64,000 nucleotides of DNA from assembly GCA_015272325.1 (NCBI GenBank), contig JACYLU010000011.1, positions 246,518 through 310,517 on the forward strand, given 5' to 3'. This document shows, piece by piece, positions 26,366-33,951 of this stretch (its first letter is position 1; the number at the start of each line of letters is the position of its first letter). A program made the position numbers and the translations under genes. The notes under the pieces were generated by a model, which did not search any database, was not told the origin of the DNA, and worked only from the letters and a program-made list of their open reading frames with translations. The DNA is from Synechococcales cyanobacterium C42_A2020_086. GTDB lineage: Bacteria > Cyanobacteriota > Cyanobacteriia > Elainellales > Elainellaceae.

Positions 26366-27311
26366 GACGGTCTTCCTTCTCAGACGGAACAAGGGCAGGG
26401 GCAAGGCAACCTGAGCGAATCGTCTCTAGCCGTTGTAACATCAATCACCTTAGACAAAAGTTGAGTTTGCGTGCAATCCCTGGATTTCCAGTTTAGAATG
26501 CTCAACTATGTTGACTCCGAATTGACTCCAAGCTGCATTAGTTTAGGTGGGTTATCCCTAGCGCTTCGGAAGCGCTTTCATCTCCGTTATTCAACTTTAC
26601 GGCTGGGCAATCCGGACGAAAGTGATTTTCTGCCGACGAATGCATAGCCATGGTTTTTTCGATTGCCTGAATCTACTCTCAAACTCTGGGGTCAGCCCGT
26701 TAGCAGCTGCCAACCATAACCACTGAAAACATAGTCTAAGAATCCCCTCTAGCAGCGCAGATAGGCAGTTTAGTAGACTATTTGACATTGGGATAGCCTC
26801 AGGTTGGCTTCCTTTGGCATCCTCTCACTCGGTAGATCATTCTGTCATTAACCATCTCTATCAACCCGCTGTAGTGGATAGTTAGAGCGCCAATTCATAC
26901 CCAACCAAATGAGGATGGAAATGAGCAAAAATGGCCGTGAAAAGTCAGCCCCAAAACCACTAAAGTCCTGGAATTCCTAATTGCTTGACCGCCCTATTGT
27001 GTAGGCTGGCGTACAAAGCAAAATATGGATTCTAGAAATAGCGAGCAAAACCCATGCATTCTCAGTCAACCAGACCGTAGCCATTCCACCGTCATCACAG
27101 GCAGCAATCACAGGCAATTGTGCAGCAACCACCAAGCAACCACACCGCCTCGCTATTTCTTCCGCTCTCTACCGTGTCACAGAACTCAAAGAGCCGCAAG
27201 CAGATGCCGCAGCTCTCTTGAGATCTCTGATGAAGGCTTTACAATAGGCGAGCAAAAGTTCATGAAATCTTTATAGTGACACCATAGAGATGTCATAAAG
27301 ACGTCAGTGAT
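26366..27311. other. Non-coding spacer upstream of the polysaccharide cluster
   Basis: This 946-bp spacer separates the exosortase gene from the first sulfotransferase gene (both minus strand) and is the likely site of the cluster promoter. It contains a hairpin at 26560-26576 (agcgctt, loop cgg, aagcgct) without a T-run on either strand, and a weak inverted repeat tgaca...tgtca at 27277-27295. A 63-codon minus-strand ORF at 26597-26788 has GAGG eight bases before its ATG and a hydrophobic product, but I cannot support it further. Confidence 0.5.
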
Positions 27312-28223
27312 TTATGGCTTCTGCCCGGTCGGCTGTTTCACCAGAGCCATCACGACGTAGTAGTAGATCGTAAACAGCACGCCCACAAAAATTTGCCCGC
27401 CCCAGGAACTGTGCCAGAACTCGAACCATTGTTCGCCCCAGTATACCGAGGCAATGGTGACCAGCATAATCCGGGGAATATTGAACAGCAGCGCCAGCGC
27501 TATGCCCACACTGATCATTAGCAGAACGGTGGTGCGGCTTTGCTTCAGAAACAATCCCAACACCAAACTCGCAACCGCCATCGTGGTAGCCATATCGAAT
27601 CCATTGCAGCCCCAGGCAACGGTGACGCTACCATCGGGTAAGAAAATATCCCGCCCCTCAACGGTAACGGAGTAGCCCATGAGCTGCAGGCCCAGACCGC
27701 CGCTCCAGGCCATAAACCGTTCTAAGATGCGAGGAGGTGCTAGGGCTTGAAACACCATTTGGGCTACCAGGGTTGGCTTAGGAAAAAATCCCAAGCCGAT
27801 TAGGAACACGGGCAAAGGGTAGCGGCTGAAAAACCCAACGCCCCAGCAACTGCAAGCAATGCCCACGAGGATGATCAAACAGATCACAACCTGAGACCAA
27901 AAGGCCGAGAGGCAGAAGGGAAACAGAATTATACCGCTCACAATCAGCCCATGCCCCAGCAGGCGGTCTTCCTCGGGAGCAACCATTTGCCGAAGCTGAT
28001 GCCGCTGCGTCCAAAGTTGCCAGAAGCCAAGGGCTGCCGCCGTAGCCAGCAGCATCCCCGAAGAACCGCGCAACGCTCGCAGCAGCAGATCAAGCAACCA
28101 GAAGGGGAAATAGCCCAGCAGCACCGCTACACCTGCTAGCACAATCCGACCGTGGTGGGTTTGTAGGCGATTTGTCACCCACTGCCGCAGTGGAGATGAA
28201 ATTTGAGGGTTTGCTGGTTTCAT
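27312..28223 (-). CDS. Exosortase/archaeosortase family protein (cyanoexosortase)
   Basis: Exosortases are membrane cysteine transpeptidases that process PEP-CTERM-like tails of secreted proteins. The 303-residue protein has about eight membrane segments and the full catalytic triad in order: Cys206 in VTVAWGCNGFDM, Arg251 in FNIPRIMLV and His271 in EFWHSSWGGQIFV. A family-typical periplasmic segment (RDIFLPDGSVTVAWGC) precedes the Cys. The subtype (cyanoexosortase A, B or C) cannot be fixed without a search; the HpsJ-like partner suggests type C or A. It lies 15 bp downstream of the HpsJ-like gene and 0.8 kb from two genes with candidate sorting tails. Confidence 0.88.
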   Translation of the reverse strand: MKPANPQISSPLRQWVTNRLQTHHGRIVLAGVAVLLGYFPFWLLDLLLRALRGSSGMLLATAAALGFWQLWTQRHQLRQMVAPEEDRLLGHGLIVSGIILFPFCLSAFWSQVVICLIILVGIACSCWGVGFFSRYPLPVFLIGLGFFPKPTLVAQMVFQALAPPRILERFMAWSGGLGLQLMGYSVTVEGRDIFLPDGSVTVAWGCNGFDMATTMAVASLVLGLFLKQSRTTVLLMISVGIALALLFNIPRIMLVTIASVYWGEQWFEFWHSSWGGQIFVGVLFTIYYYVVMALVKQPTGQKP

Positions 28224-28238
28224 AGCCCAATGTCATTG

Positions 28239-28838
28239 CTAACCCTTGCGGACTCGTAACCCGTATCGTCCTAGCCCAATCAACCCCAAGCCCACCACAA
28301 TTAAATTACCGAGACTGGCAATGCTAGATTTGACAATCGTGGTTTGGGTGTTTTGCTTTAGGGTGCTCGCTTGCTGATCGACGAGTTGAGCAGCCTGTCT
28401 TAGTTCATCAAGGGTGATTTGGGCAGAACCAGGGTTGGCTTCAGCCTGTTTAATTTGAGTTTGCAGTTCCGCAGCCTGAGTACTGATATTGCGAACGGTG
28501 CGCTGCTGCAACAGCACACTATCGCGGATCACCAGAATGCAAGACAGGTGAAACATAATTCCCGTCAGCAAACACAGCAGCCCCAACTGCCGCAAGCCCC
28601 GGCGCGAATCTAAACTGCCTAGCATCAGCAGTGCCGCCGCAAAGAGCAAGATAATGCTGCGGTCGCCGACTTGCTGCAAGAAATCAATTCGCCATTCTAA
28701 AGAAAACGGATCGGGCGGAAATCCCAGCGCTATCAGGTCGATCACAAATCCGGCTAGGCAAGCCAATCCAACAATGTGGCAGATCGAGCGGACCCCGTAG
28801 GGGCTAGCGAAGCTGGGAGAGGTAGAAAAGCTAGCCAT
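28239..28838 (-). CDS. HpsJ-like, exosortase-associated membrane protein
   Basis: The 199-residue protein has four hydrophobic segments: three in the first half (ICHIVGLACLAGFVIDLIAL, then SIILLFAAALLMLG and LGLLCLLTGIMFHLSCILVI), a periplasmic or cytoplasmic coiled coil (TQAAELQTQIKQAEA and LDELRQAAQLVDQQASTLKQ) and a C-terminal segment ending in basic residues. This layout matches HpsJ of the hormogonium polysaccharide locus and the HpsJ-like proteins paired with cyanoexosortases, as I recall them. ATG 28838 is used; a GTG three codons upstream is the alternative, closer to the GAGGAA box. It is 15 bp upstream of the exosortase gene, clearly one transcription unit. Confidence 0.65.
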   Translation of the reverse strand: MASFSTSPSFASPYGVRSICHIVGLACLAGFVIDLIALGFPPDPFSLEWRIDFLQQVGDRSIILLFAAALLMLGSLDSRRGLRQLGLLCLLTGIMFHLSCILVIRDSVLLQQRTVRNISTQAAELQTQIKQAEANPGSAQITLDELRQAAQLVDQQASTLKQNTQTTIVKSSIASLGNLIVVGLGLIGLGRYGLRVRKG

Positions 28839-28935
28839 AGGAAACACAGTTCCTCAATAAAGAATTAAAGGTAGATATCGTACAATTCCTGAAGATCGGT
28901 GATAACCCGGAGCAGATGGCTAAACTTCACCGCAT

Positions 28936-28971
28936 CTTGATGTGAAGTCTTGATGTGAAAGCTTGATATGC
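28936..28971. repeat. 13-bp-period tandem repeat, three copies
   Basis: cttgatgtgaag occurs at 28936 and 28949, and a degenerate copy (cttgatatg) at 28962, all 13 bp apart. The block lies in the spacer between the HpsJ-like gene and the PxPA-tail protein gene. Confidence 0.8.
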
Positions 28972-28998
28972 ATGGGCGACCGTAATGCTCCTTCAAAA

Positions 28999-29038
28999 TT
29001 GCTCAAGATTGCTCAAGACTGCTCAAGACTGCTCAAGA
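28999..29038. repeat. 10-bp tandem repeat, four copies, overlapping a stop codon
   Basis: The octamer gctcaaga recurs at 29001, 29011, 29021 and 29031, each preceded by tt or ct, giving a strict 10-bp period. The last copy contains the stop codon of the minus-strand PxPA-tail gene (29033-29035), so copy number could alter the end of that gene. Confidence 0.9.
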
Positions 29039-29752
29039 GTTCGTTTTCATTGCCCGACGGCGACGCAGCGCGGCAACTCCCATACCGATCACTCCCGGTA
29101 ACAGGGCTGGGCTAGGTACCACCCGATAGGCGAGATTATCCACCTCTAGCGCTCCCTGACTGGCGCTCAGCACCACCGTGTTGAACTGCTGCTTTGGCTG
29201 GGTGGCTTGGAAGTGAAAGTAGCGGCTCAGTCCGTAATTCCCGGTTGAGGTGACGCGGGGAACCGGATGCAGCAGAGCCGCCAGATCGCTGCCGCTATAG
29301 GTCGCGACTGCCGCACCATCTTTGAGTAGCTGAATCGAGTTGTAGGCATCGAGGGAGCCGACATACAGCCCGAAATAGCGCAGGGACTGCGTAAAAGCAA
29401 TTGTCACGGGACCCGGCTCTTGGGCAGTGCCCGTCATCAAAAAGGGATTGAGGCTGCTTCGACCTTCTGGCGGCACATAGCGATTGCGGCTCCAGCCATC
29501 GACAATTTTGCCGTCGCCGTGAATGGTGCCATGGGCAAAGCGATAGGGCAAAGCAACGCCTGCATCGGGCAGATCATCGCCAGGCGTAGTGTCTAATTCG
29601 TCAAAGTGGATCACGGCTGTAACGCGGCGCGAGGTCGGTGGCAGTGGATCGGGCGTATCAAACACATGCAGGGCAGCAGCAGGATTGGCGGCTAAAACGG
29701 TGTTGATGACAAGAGCAGCAACAGGGAAAAACAATCGACGCAATGGAATCAC
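29033..29752 (-). CDS. Secreted protein with cyanobacterial PxPA exosortase tail
   Basis: I start at GTG 29752 because GAGGAG lies four bases upstream and it places a signal peptide at the N-terminus (VIPLRRLFFPVAALVINTVL ending near AAA). The mature part is beta-rich with no catalytic motif, containing FGLYVGSLDAYNSIQLL, a pattern seen in cell-surface PEP-CTERM proteins. The tail, residues 213-239, is PSPALLPGVIGMGVAALRRR followed by AMKTNS: a Pro-rich motif, a hydrophobic span and an Arg cluster, as in PEP-CTERM tails with a P-x-P-A...LPG core (the PTPA variant). Probably a substrate of the exosortase 0.8 kb downstream. Confidence 0.8.
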   Translation of the reverse strand: MIPLRRLFFPVAALVINTVLAANPAAALHVFDTPDPLPPTSRRVTAVIHFDELDTTPGDDLPDAGVALPYRFAHGTIHGDGKIVDGWSRNRYVPPEGRSSLNPFLMTGTAQEPGPVTIAFTQSLRYFGLYVGSLDAYNSIQLLKDGAAVATYSGSDLAALLHPVPRVTSTGNYGLSRYFHFQATQPKQQFNTVVLSASQGALEVDNLAYRVVPSPALLPGVIGMGVAALRRRRAMKTNS

Positions 29753-29771
29753 GACACTCCTCGAATCGATA

Positions 29772-29842
29772 AGATCAACAAGATCAACAATACGGATAGA
29801 CGGATAGACTATTTTGTGACAAATCAAATGTGACAAATCAAA
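29772..29842. repeat. Three successive tandem duplications in a promoter region
   Basis: Within 71 bp upstream of the PxPA-tail gene there are three independent duplications: agatcaaca twice (29772, 29781; period 9), cggataga twice (29793, 29801; period 8), and the perfect 14-mer tgtgacaaatcaaa twice (29815, 29829). None can be in a reading frame with the downstream gene, whose start is at 29752. Confidence 0.9.
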
Positions 29843-29997
29843 GCTGATGCGCATTAGGGATGCAACCAGATCATCTGCGGCCGGTGCCGCTTAACGTTCT
29901 CATGCTCCTTTAGGGAGACAAAAACGGGTGGCATTGGATCCACGTCGCGTGGTACCACCCGGATTGTCACTGGTTGATGACTCGAACCTGAACCTCG

Positions 29998-30654
29998 TTA
30001 AGCTTTAGTACCCGCTTGTTCAGCCTCTAGTGCTGGGTCTTGCTTGCGCTTCCGCCATGCACTCAAGCCCAGACCAATCAGTCCGGGCAGCATCGCCGGG
30101 GTGGGGATGGCAGTTAACGTTGCCTGGAAAGTACCCCCGTTGATATCTCTCCCCGAACGCGAGGTATTCAGGAAGCCCTGAGCCAGGGTTTTGCCGCCAA
30201 AGACAAATTCCCCTTCAATTGGGCGGAAGGAATGCGAAATATTCCGCAGATTTCCAGTCCCAAAGGCTTTTGTTTCTACATCGTTGCTGGCAAACAGATT
30301 AAACAGCAAATTATTCGTCTGCCCTTTGAGCGTTACTGTCCCGAAGTCAATAAATCCATTGGTGGCAGCAACGGAACGACCCGATTCAGTGCCAATGAAA
30401 TTGTTGGGCAGAGCTGGGTTGATGGTCAGGGGCTTGATGCCTACTGTTTTACCCAACAGCGACGGTGAAAAATCACCGCTAGCCGTTTCTACCCGTGCGG
30501 CGTTAAAGCTAACGCTATTGACTGTAACGGCCGTATTACCAGTAAGTCCGACACTGCCACGCAGAGAGACGGCTTCAGCCGCCGGAGCTGTCGCTACAGT
30601 AGCGCTGGCAACCGCAACGGCTGCTGCCTGTAAACCAACTGTTTTCCAATTCAT
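29998..30654 (-). CDS. Secreted protein with PTPA exosortase tail
   Basis: The 218-residue protein has a clear signal peptide (MNWKTVGLQAAAVAVASATV, then cleavage near AEA), a beta-rich mature region of short repeats of Val/Thr/Asn (VGLTGNTAVTVNSVSFNAAR) and no enzymatic motif. Residues 184-204 form the tail PTPAMLPGLIGLGLSAWRKR plus K, followed by an unusually long 14-residue polar extension (QDPALEAEQAGTKA). In most PEP-CTERM-type proteins the basic cluster is at or near the C-terminus, so this extension is atypical. The family of the mature domain is not recognised. It probably has its own promoter; AGGTAGG precedes the ATG. Confidence 0.8.
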   Translation of the reverse strand: MNWKTVGLQAAAVAVASATVATAPAAEAVSLRGSVGLTGNTAVTVNSVSFNAARVETASGDFSPSLLGKTVGIKPLTINPALPNNFIGTESGRSVAATNGFIDFGTVTLKGQTNNLLFNLFASNDVETKAFGTGNLRNISHSFRPIEGEFVFGGKTLAQGFLNTSRSGRDINGGTFQATLTAIPTPAMLPGLIGLGLSAWRKRKQDPALEAEQAGTKA

Positions 30655-31373
30655 GAGTTGTACCTACCTCAAGTGTGCGTTTATTTACTCATTTCAGATC
30701 ACGAGCTTTTGGTAGGCTACCGAGCGATCTGTAGAAGGGTATTTGACCTGTAGCGTGCACCCACTCCCTCCCTTGCCCGTTGACGCAATCGCGCCGTAAG
30801 CCCTCATCAGGAAACAGGGTTTCGGGTTTTATCGAAGAGGATCTGAGATTGGTAGTGAATGAATGCATCGCTACCACACGCGTTTGCCCCACGGGCAAGT
30901 TTTTGCATGAATAACTCTATCGGTAGCCTGGGCAGTGCCCCTGAGTCGATGGCATTGAATCACCCATTCAACCGGAAACCGCCTCATGGTTTTTTCAGAG
31001 GCGATGCGGTCATTCTAGAAAATCTTTTGCCGAATGTCAGCGGCAAACACGGGGCTTAACAGTTTTTTTACGGAGATACTCTGGGACCTGTGCTGGAAAC
31101 TCAAGAATGCTTCTTCTGCTGAATCGTGTTTTCCCAGAGGCTTTGTCTTTTTATTCATTTTTTGCTACATCCTTGGCACCGTAGATCCTGATTGCAGACT
31201 CTGGCCGCTGGTGGATTCCTGTATTGCAGACGCCTAGCCAAGAGCACCGATTGTGTTAGACACTGTTGATGTTGAACATGGCGAGTGCCAGTCGGTGACA
31301 TTGCGGCTGTATGAAAGGCTCCTGCTGCTCCATCGCTGTTCAACCTTGGTCCCTATGCTGCGTTCCTTGAACC
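30655..31373. other. Divergent spacer without genes
   Basis: This 719-bp spacer lies between the minus-strand PTPA-tail gene and plus-strand exbB and should hold both promoters. I see only short random ORFs (60 to 70 codons) without ribosome-binding sites, and no inverted repeat or terminator that I can support. Confidence 0.5.
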
Positions 31374-32078
31374 ATGCCTAATCTGCTTGATCTCGCCATC
31401 CGAGGCGGTCCGGTGATGATCCCAATTATCGGGTTTTCGGTTGCCACCATTGCTGCGGCGCTAGAGCGCTCGTGGTTTTGGTATCAGCTTCTGAGTCAGG
31501 AAGACCGGATCGTCCACGATGTGTTGGCGGCGGCACGCTACAGCCTAGAAGATGCGAAAGCCATTGCTGAAAGCGCCCAACATCTGCCGATTGGTCGGTT
31601 TTTGCTGGCACCTTTGAAGCTGAAGCAGCCAACGCCCGAAACCTTTCGCCTTGCCATGGAGGCCGCCGGCGACAAAGAATTTGTACGCATGCGCAAGGGC
31701 GATAAGCTGCTGGAAACCGTGGTGGCCGTATCGCCGCTGCTGGGGCTATTGGGCACCGTTACAGGTTTGATTATGACCTTCGGCAGCCTTACAATTGGCG
31801 GCGGCGGCACTACCGAGCAAGCCACCCAAGCCGCAGCAGGCATCGGTGAAGCCCTGATCACGACGGCAGCCGGCATGATTGTGGCAATTATGGCCCTGCT
31901 GATCTACCGGGTGCTAGTGACGCTACAGGCAGGTCAGGTCGATTACTTTTCGGAAGTAGGGTCAGAGCTAGAGCTGATCTATCGTCAGGTGTGGTACGAG
32001 CCTGCCGTCGCTGAATCACAGAATTACTGGGTGGTTCCTCCCAGCACTGCCCCTACTCTACCCAGCGAAGGACGATAA
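31374..32078 (+). CDS. exbB: ExbB/TolQ/MotA-family proton channel subunit
   Basis: ExbB forms the pentameric inner-membrane channel that, with ExbD, uses proton flow to energise TonB-dependent uptake or TolA-type envelope work. The 234-residue protein has an N-terminal membrane segment (GGPVMIPIIGFSVATIAAAL), a cytoplasmic region, and the conserved two-helix core VSPLLGLLGTVTGLIMTFGS and AAAGIGEALITTAAGMIVAI. ExbD follows after four bases, so the pair is translationally coupled. No TonB or receptor gene is in the window. Confidence 0.88.
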   Translation: MPNLLDLAIRGGPVMIPIIGFSVATIAAALERSWFWYQLLSQEDRIVHDVLAAARYSLEDAKAIAESAQHLPIGRFLLAPLKLKQPTPETFRLAMEAAGDKEFVRMRKGDKLLETVVAVSPLLGLLGTVTGLIMTFGSLTIGGGGTTEQATQAAAGIGEALITTAAGMIVAIMALLIYRVLVTLQAGQVDYFSEVGSELELIYRQVWYEPAVAESQNYWVVPPSTAPTLPSEGR

Positions 32079-32082
32079 CCCT

Positions 32083-32490
32083 ATGCGCTTTAAACAACAG
32101 CGTCGCGGTTCTCCGCTGCCAGAGGTGAATCTGGTGCCGATGCTAGATGTGCTAATGGTGGTTTTAACCTTCTTCATCATTGTGTCGATGACGTTGACGT
32201 TTCAGCAAGGTGTGGAAATTCAGTTGCCTAGCAATGCCGCCAGTCCGTCGCCCCAGGCAGAGCCAAATTTTGTAGTTGTGCGGCTCGATGCCGAAGGGCA
32301 GCTATCGTTTGACGAGCAGCCGATTACGGAAGCCGAGCTGCCCGCGCAGCTAGAAGCATTTCTGGAGACGCAGCCTGAGAGTTATGTGATTTTGCAGGCC
32401 GATGACGAGCTGCCCTACAGCCAAGTGGTGGATCTGCTCGGCAAAATGAAAGACTTGGGCGGTGATCGGGTTTCGTTAGCGGTCGAATAA
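32083..32490 (+). CDS. exbD: ExbD/TolR-family proton channel subunit
   Basis: The 135-residue protein has a short cytoplasmic tail (RFKQQRRGSPLPEVNLVP), one membrane helix with the essential Asp22 (MLDVLMVVLTFFIIVSM), and a periplasmic domain with the ExbD fold (VVVRLDAEGQLSFDEQPIT). It forms a dimer inside the ExbB pentamer. The ending VSLAVE is typical of the family. Confidence 0.88.
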   Translation: MRFKQQRRGSPLPEVNLVPMLDVLMVVLTFFIIVSMTLTFQQGVEIQLPSNAASPSPQAEPNFVVVRLDAEGQLSFDEQPITEAELPAQLEAFLETQPESYVILQADDELPYSQVVDLLGKMKDLGGDRVSLAVE

Positions 32491-32624
32491 AGCAGTGACT
32501 TACCAGCAGATCGCAAAGATCTACCCCTGGTGGCTAGGATCTCTACTCTGAGAACGGTGCAGCGAGCCAAATCCATCAGCAATGTTGGTAATAGACTTTG
32601 CAGATCGGGGATGAAGTCAGCCTC

Positions 32625-33833
32625 ATGCAAGATTTTAGCCAGCTTTTGGATCACAAGGTGACAACTATTGCCCAGCAGTGGGTGGATGCCGTGCTCGCCG
32701 ATCGCCGGATTACCAGTGCCGATCGCCTGTCTCGCAGCGCCATTGAAGATCACATCGATCAGGTGCTAGCCGCCTTGGTGAGTGTGTTGTCCCACACCCA
32801 AGCAAGCGACATCGACACCATTGCCAAAGCCAGCCTGATCCACGGAACCCTGCGAGCCAATCAAGGCTTCGATGCCGCTGAAATTGCCCAGGAATACCAC
32901 CTCCTGCGTACAATTATCTTGGCGAACCTGCGAACCGACTTGCTCCACGGCAGCACGGAGGAAGTGTTTCGGGCGATCTCGGTCGTCAATGCAGTGATTG
33001 ATGCGGCACTCTCCCAATGCTTCAAGAGCTACGTCGAGGAACGCACTCACGAGCTAGAGCAAGTGCAGCACCAGCTCAGCATGACCGTGCAGGAGCTGAA
33101 TCGCCTAGTGCAGGCCAGTCAGGATAATCTGTCGCTGCTGGCCCATGAGCTAAAGACACCCCTTACCTCGATCATCGGCTACAGCGAGCTGTATCTGCGG
33201 CAGTACCGTCAGGCTGAAACTAAAGACAACAAAGATTCTGTACCCCGACTAGAGCACATCGAGCGGGTGCTGCGCAAAGGGCGAGAACTGTTGCGCTTAA
33301 TCAACGATGCGCTGGAAATTTCGCGCTATGAAGCCGGGCGGATGATAGCGCAACCCACCACTGTGGAGGTAGAAGCCGCAATGAACGCAGTGATTGAGGT
33401 GATGCAACCCCTAGCCGACTCACGTGGGCTACAGCTGATCCTCAAGACCAGTGCGGCTCCGCAACAGGTGTGGACCGATCCGCTGCGGCTTCAGCAAATC
33501 ATGATCAACTTAGTCAGCAATGCGGTACGATACACCGAAACGGGCAGCATTATCATCGAGTGTCGGCAACTGTCTAATCCAGAATGGTTAATTTCAATTA
33601 CCGATACCGGGATTGGCATTGCCCCAGAGGATCAGCTCAGCATTTTTGATGCCTTTGCCCAAGCTGCTCCAGCGAATCACCCTCGCCCCGAGAACAGCAC
33701 CGGGTTGGGGCTAGCCATCGTGACGCGGCTAGTCGAGCTGCTGCAGGGGCGGATTTACCTCGCCTCTCAGGTGGGTGCGGGTTCGACCTTCACGGTGATT
33801 CTGCCCCTACGACTCCAAGAGAAGAACGAGTAA
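32625..33833 (+). CDS. Soluble sensor histidine kinase with RsbRD-like N-terminal domain
   Basis: The 402-residue protein (from ATG 32625; TTG 32598 is an alternative) has an all-helical N-terminal domain of about 130 residues (WVDAVLADRRITSADRLSRS, then GFDAAEIAQEYHLLRTIILA) resembling the RsbRD_N stress-sensor domain. It is followed by a HisKA domain with His174 in LLAHELKTPLTSIIGYSELY and an HATPase domain with N, G1 and G2 boxes (INLVSNAVRYTETG, ITDTGIGIAPED, NSTGLGLAIVTRLV). There are no membrane segments, so it senses a cytoplasmic signal. No response regulator gene is adjacent; exbBD lies upstream, CheA converges from downstream. Confidence 0.85.
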   Translation: MQDFSQLLDHKVTTIAQQWVDAVLADRRITSADRLSRSAIEDHIDQVLAALVSVLSHTQASDIDTIAKASLIHGTLRANQGFDAAEIAQEYHLLRTIILANLRTDLLHGSTEEVFRAISVVNAVIDAALSQCFKSYVEERTHELEQVQHQLSMTVQELNRLVQASQDNLSLLAHELKTPLTSIIGYSELYLRQYRQAETKDNKDSVPRLEHIERVLRKGRELLRLINDALEISRYEAGRMIAQPTTVEVEAAMNAVIEVMQPLADSRGLQLILKTSAAPQQVWTDPLRLQQIMINLVSNAVRYTETGSIIIECRQLSNPEWLISITDTGIGIAPEDQLSIFDAFAQAAPANHPRPENSTGLGLAIVTRLVELLQGRIYLASQVGAGSTFTVILPLRLQEKNE

Positions 33834-33951
33834 ATCCGAACGGACCAAGCTCCTGATTGCCGCCAGCGTTTGTTTCCCAGGCATCTTTACGTCCTTAGGT
33901 TGCATCCTTGACAGGAAACCGGATTGATTCGGTTCAATCAGCTAAATTCAG

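Noticed and set aside
26560..26576. Hairpin agcgctt-cgg-aagcgct as a terminator
   Set aside because: No T-run follows on either strand and the position is 735 bp after the exosortase stop, so I do not call it a terminator.
26597..26788. Minus-strand 63-codon hydrophobic ORF
   Set aside because: Despite a GAGG box it has no family features, and its composition is that of an A/T-rich spacer.
28999..29038. Four 10-bp repeats as a CRISPR-like array
   Set aside because: Units are contiguous without spacers and far too short.
33922..33939. Inverted repeat gattga-ttcggt-tcaatc between the soluble kinase and CheA genes
   Set aside because: The stem is short and no T-run follows in either direction, so a terminator call is not justified.
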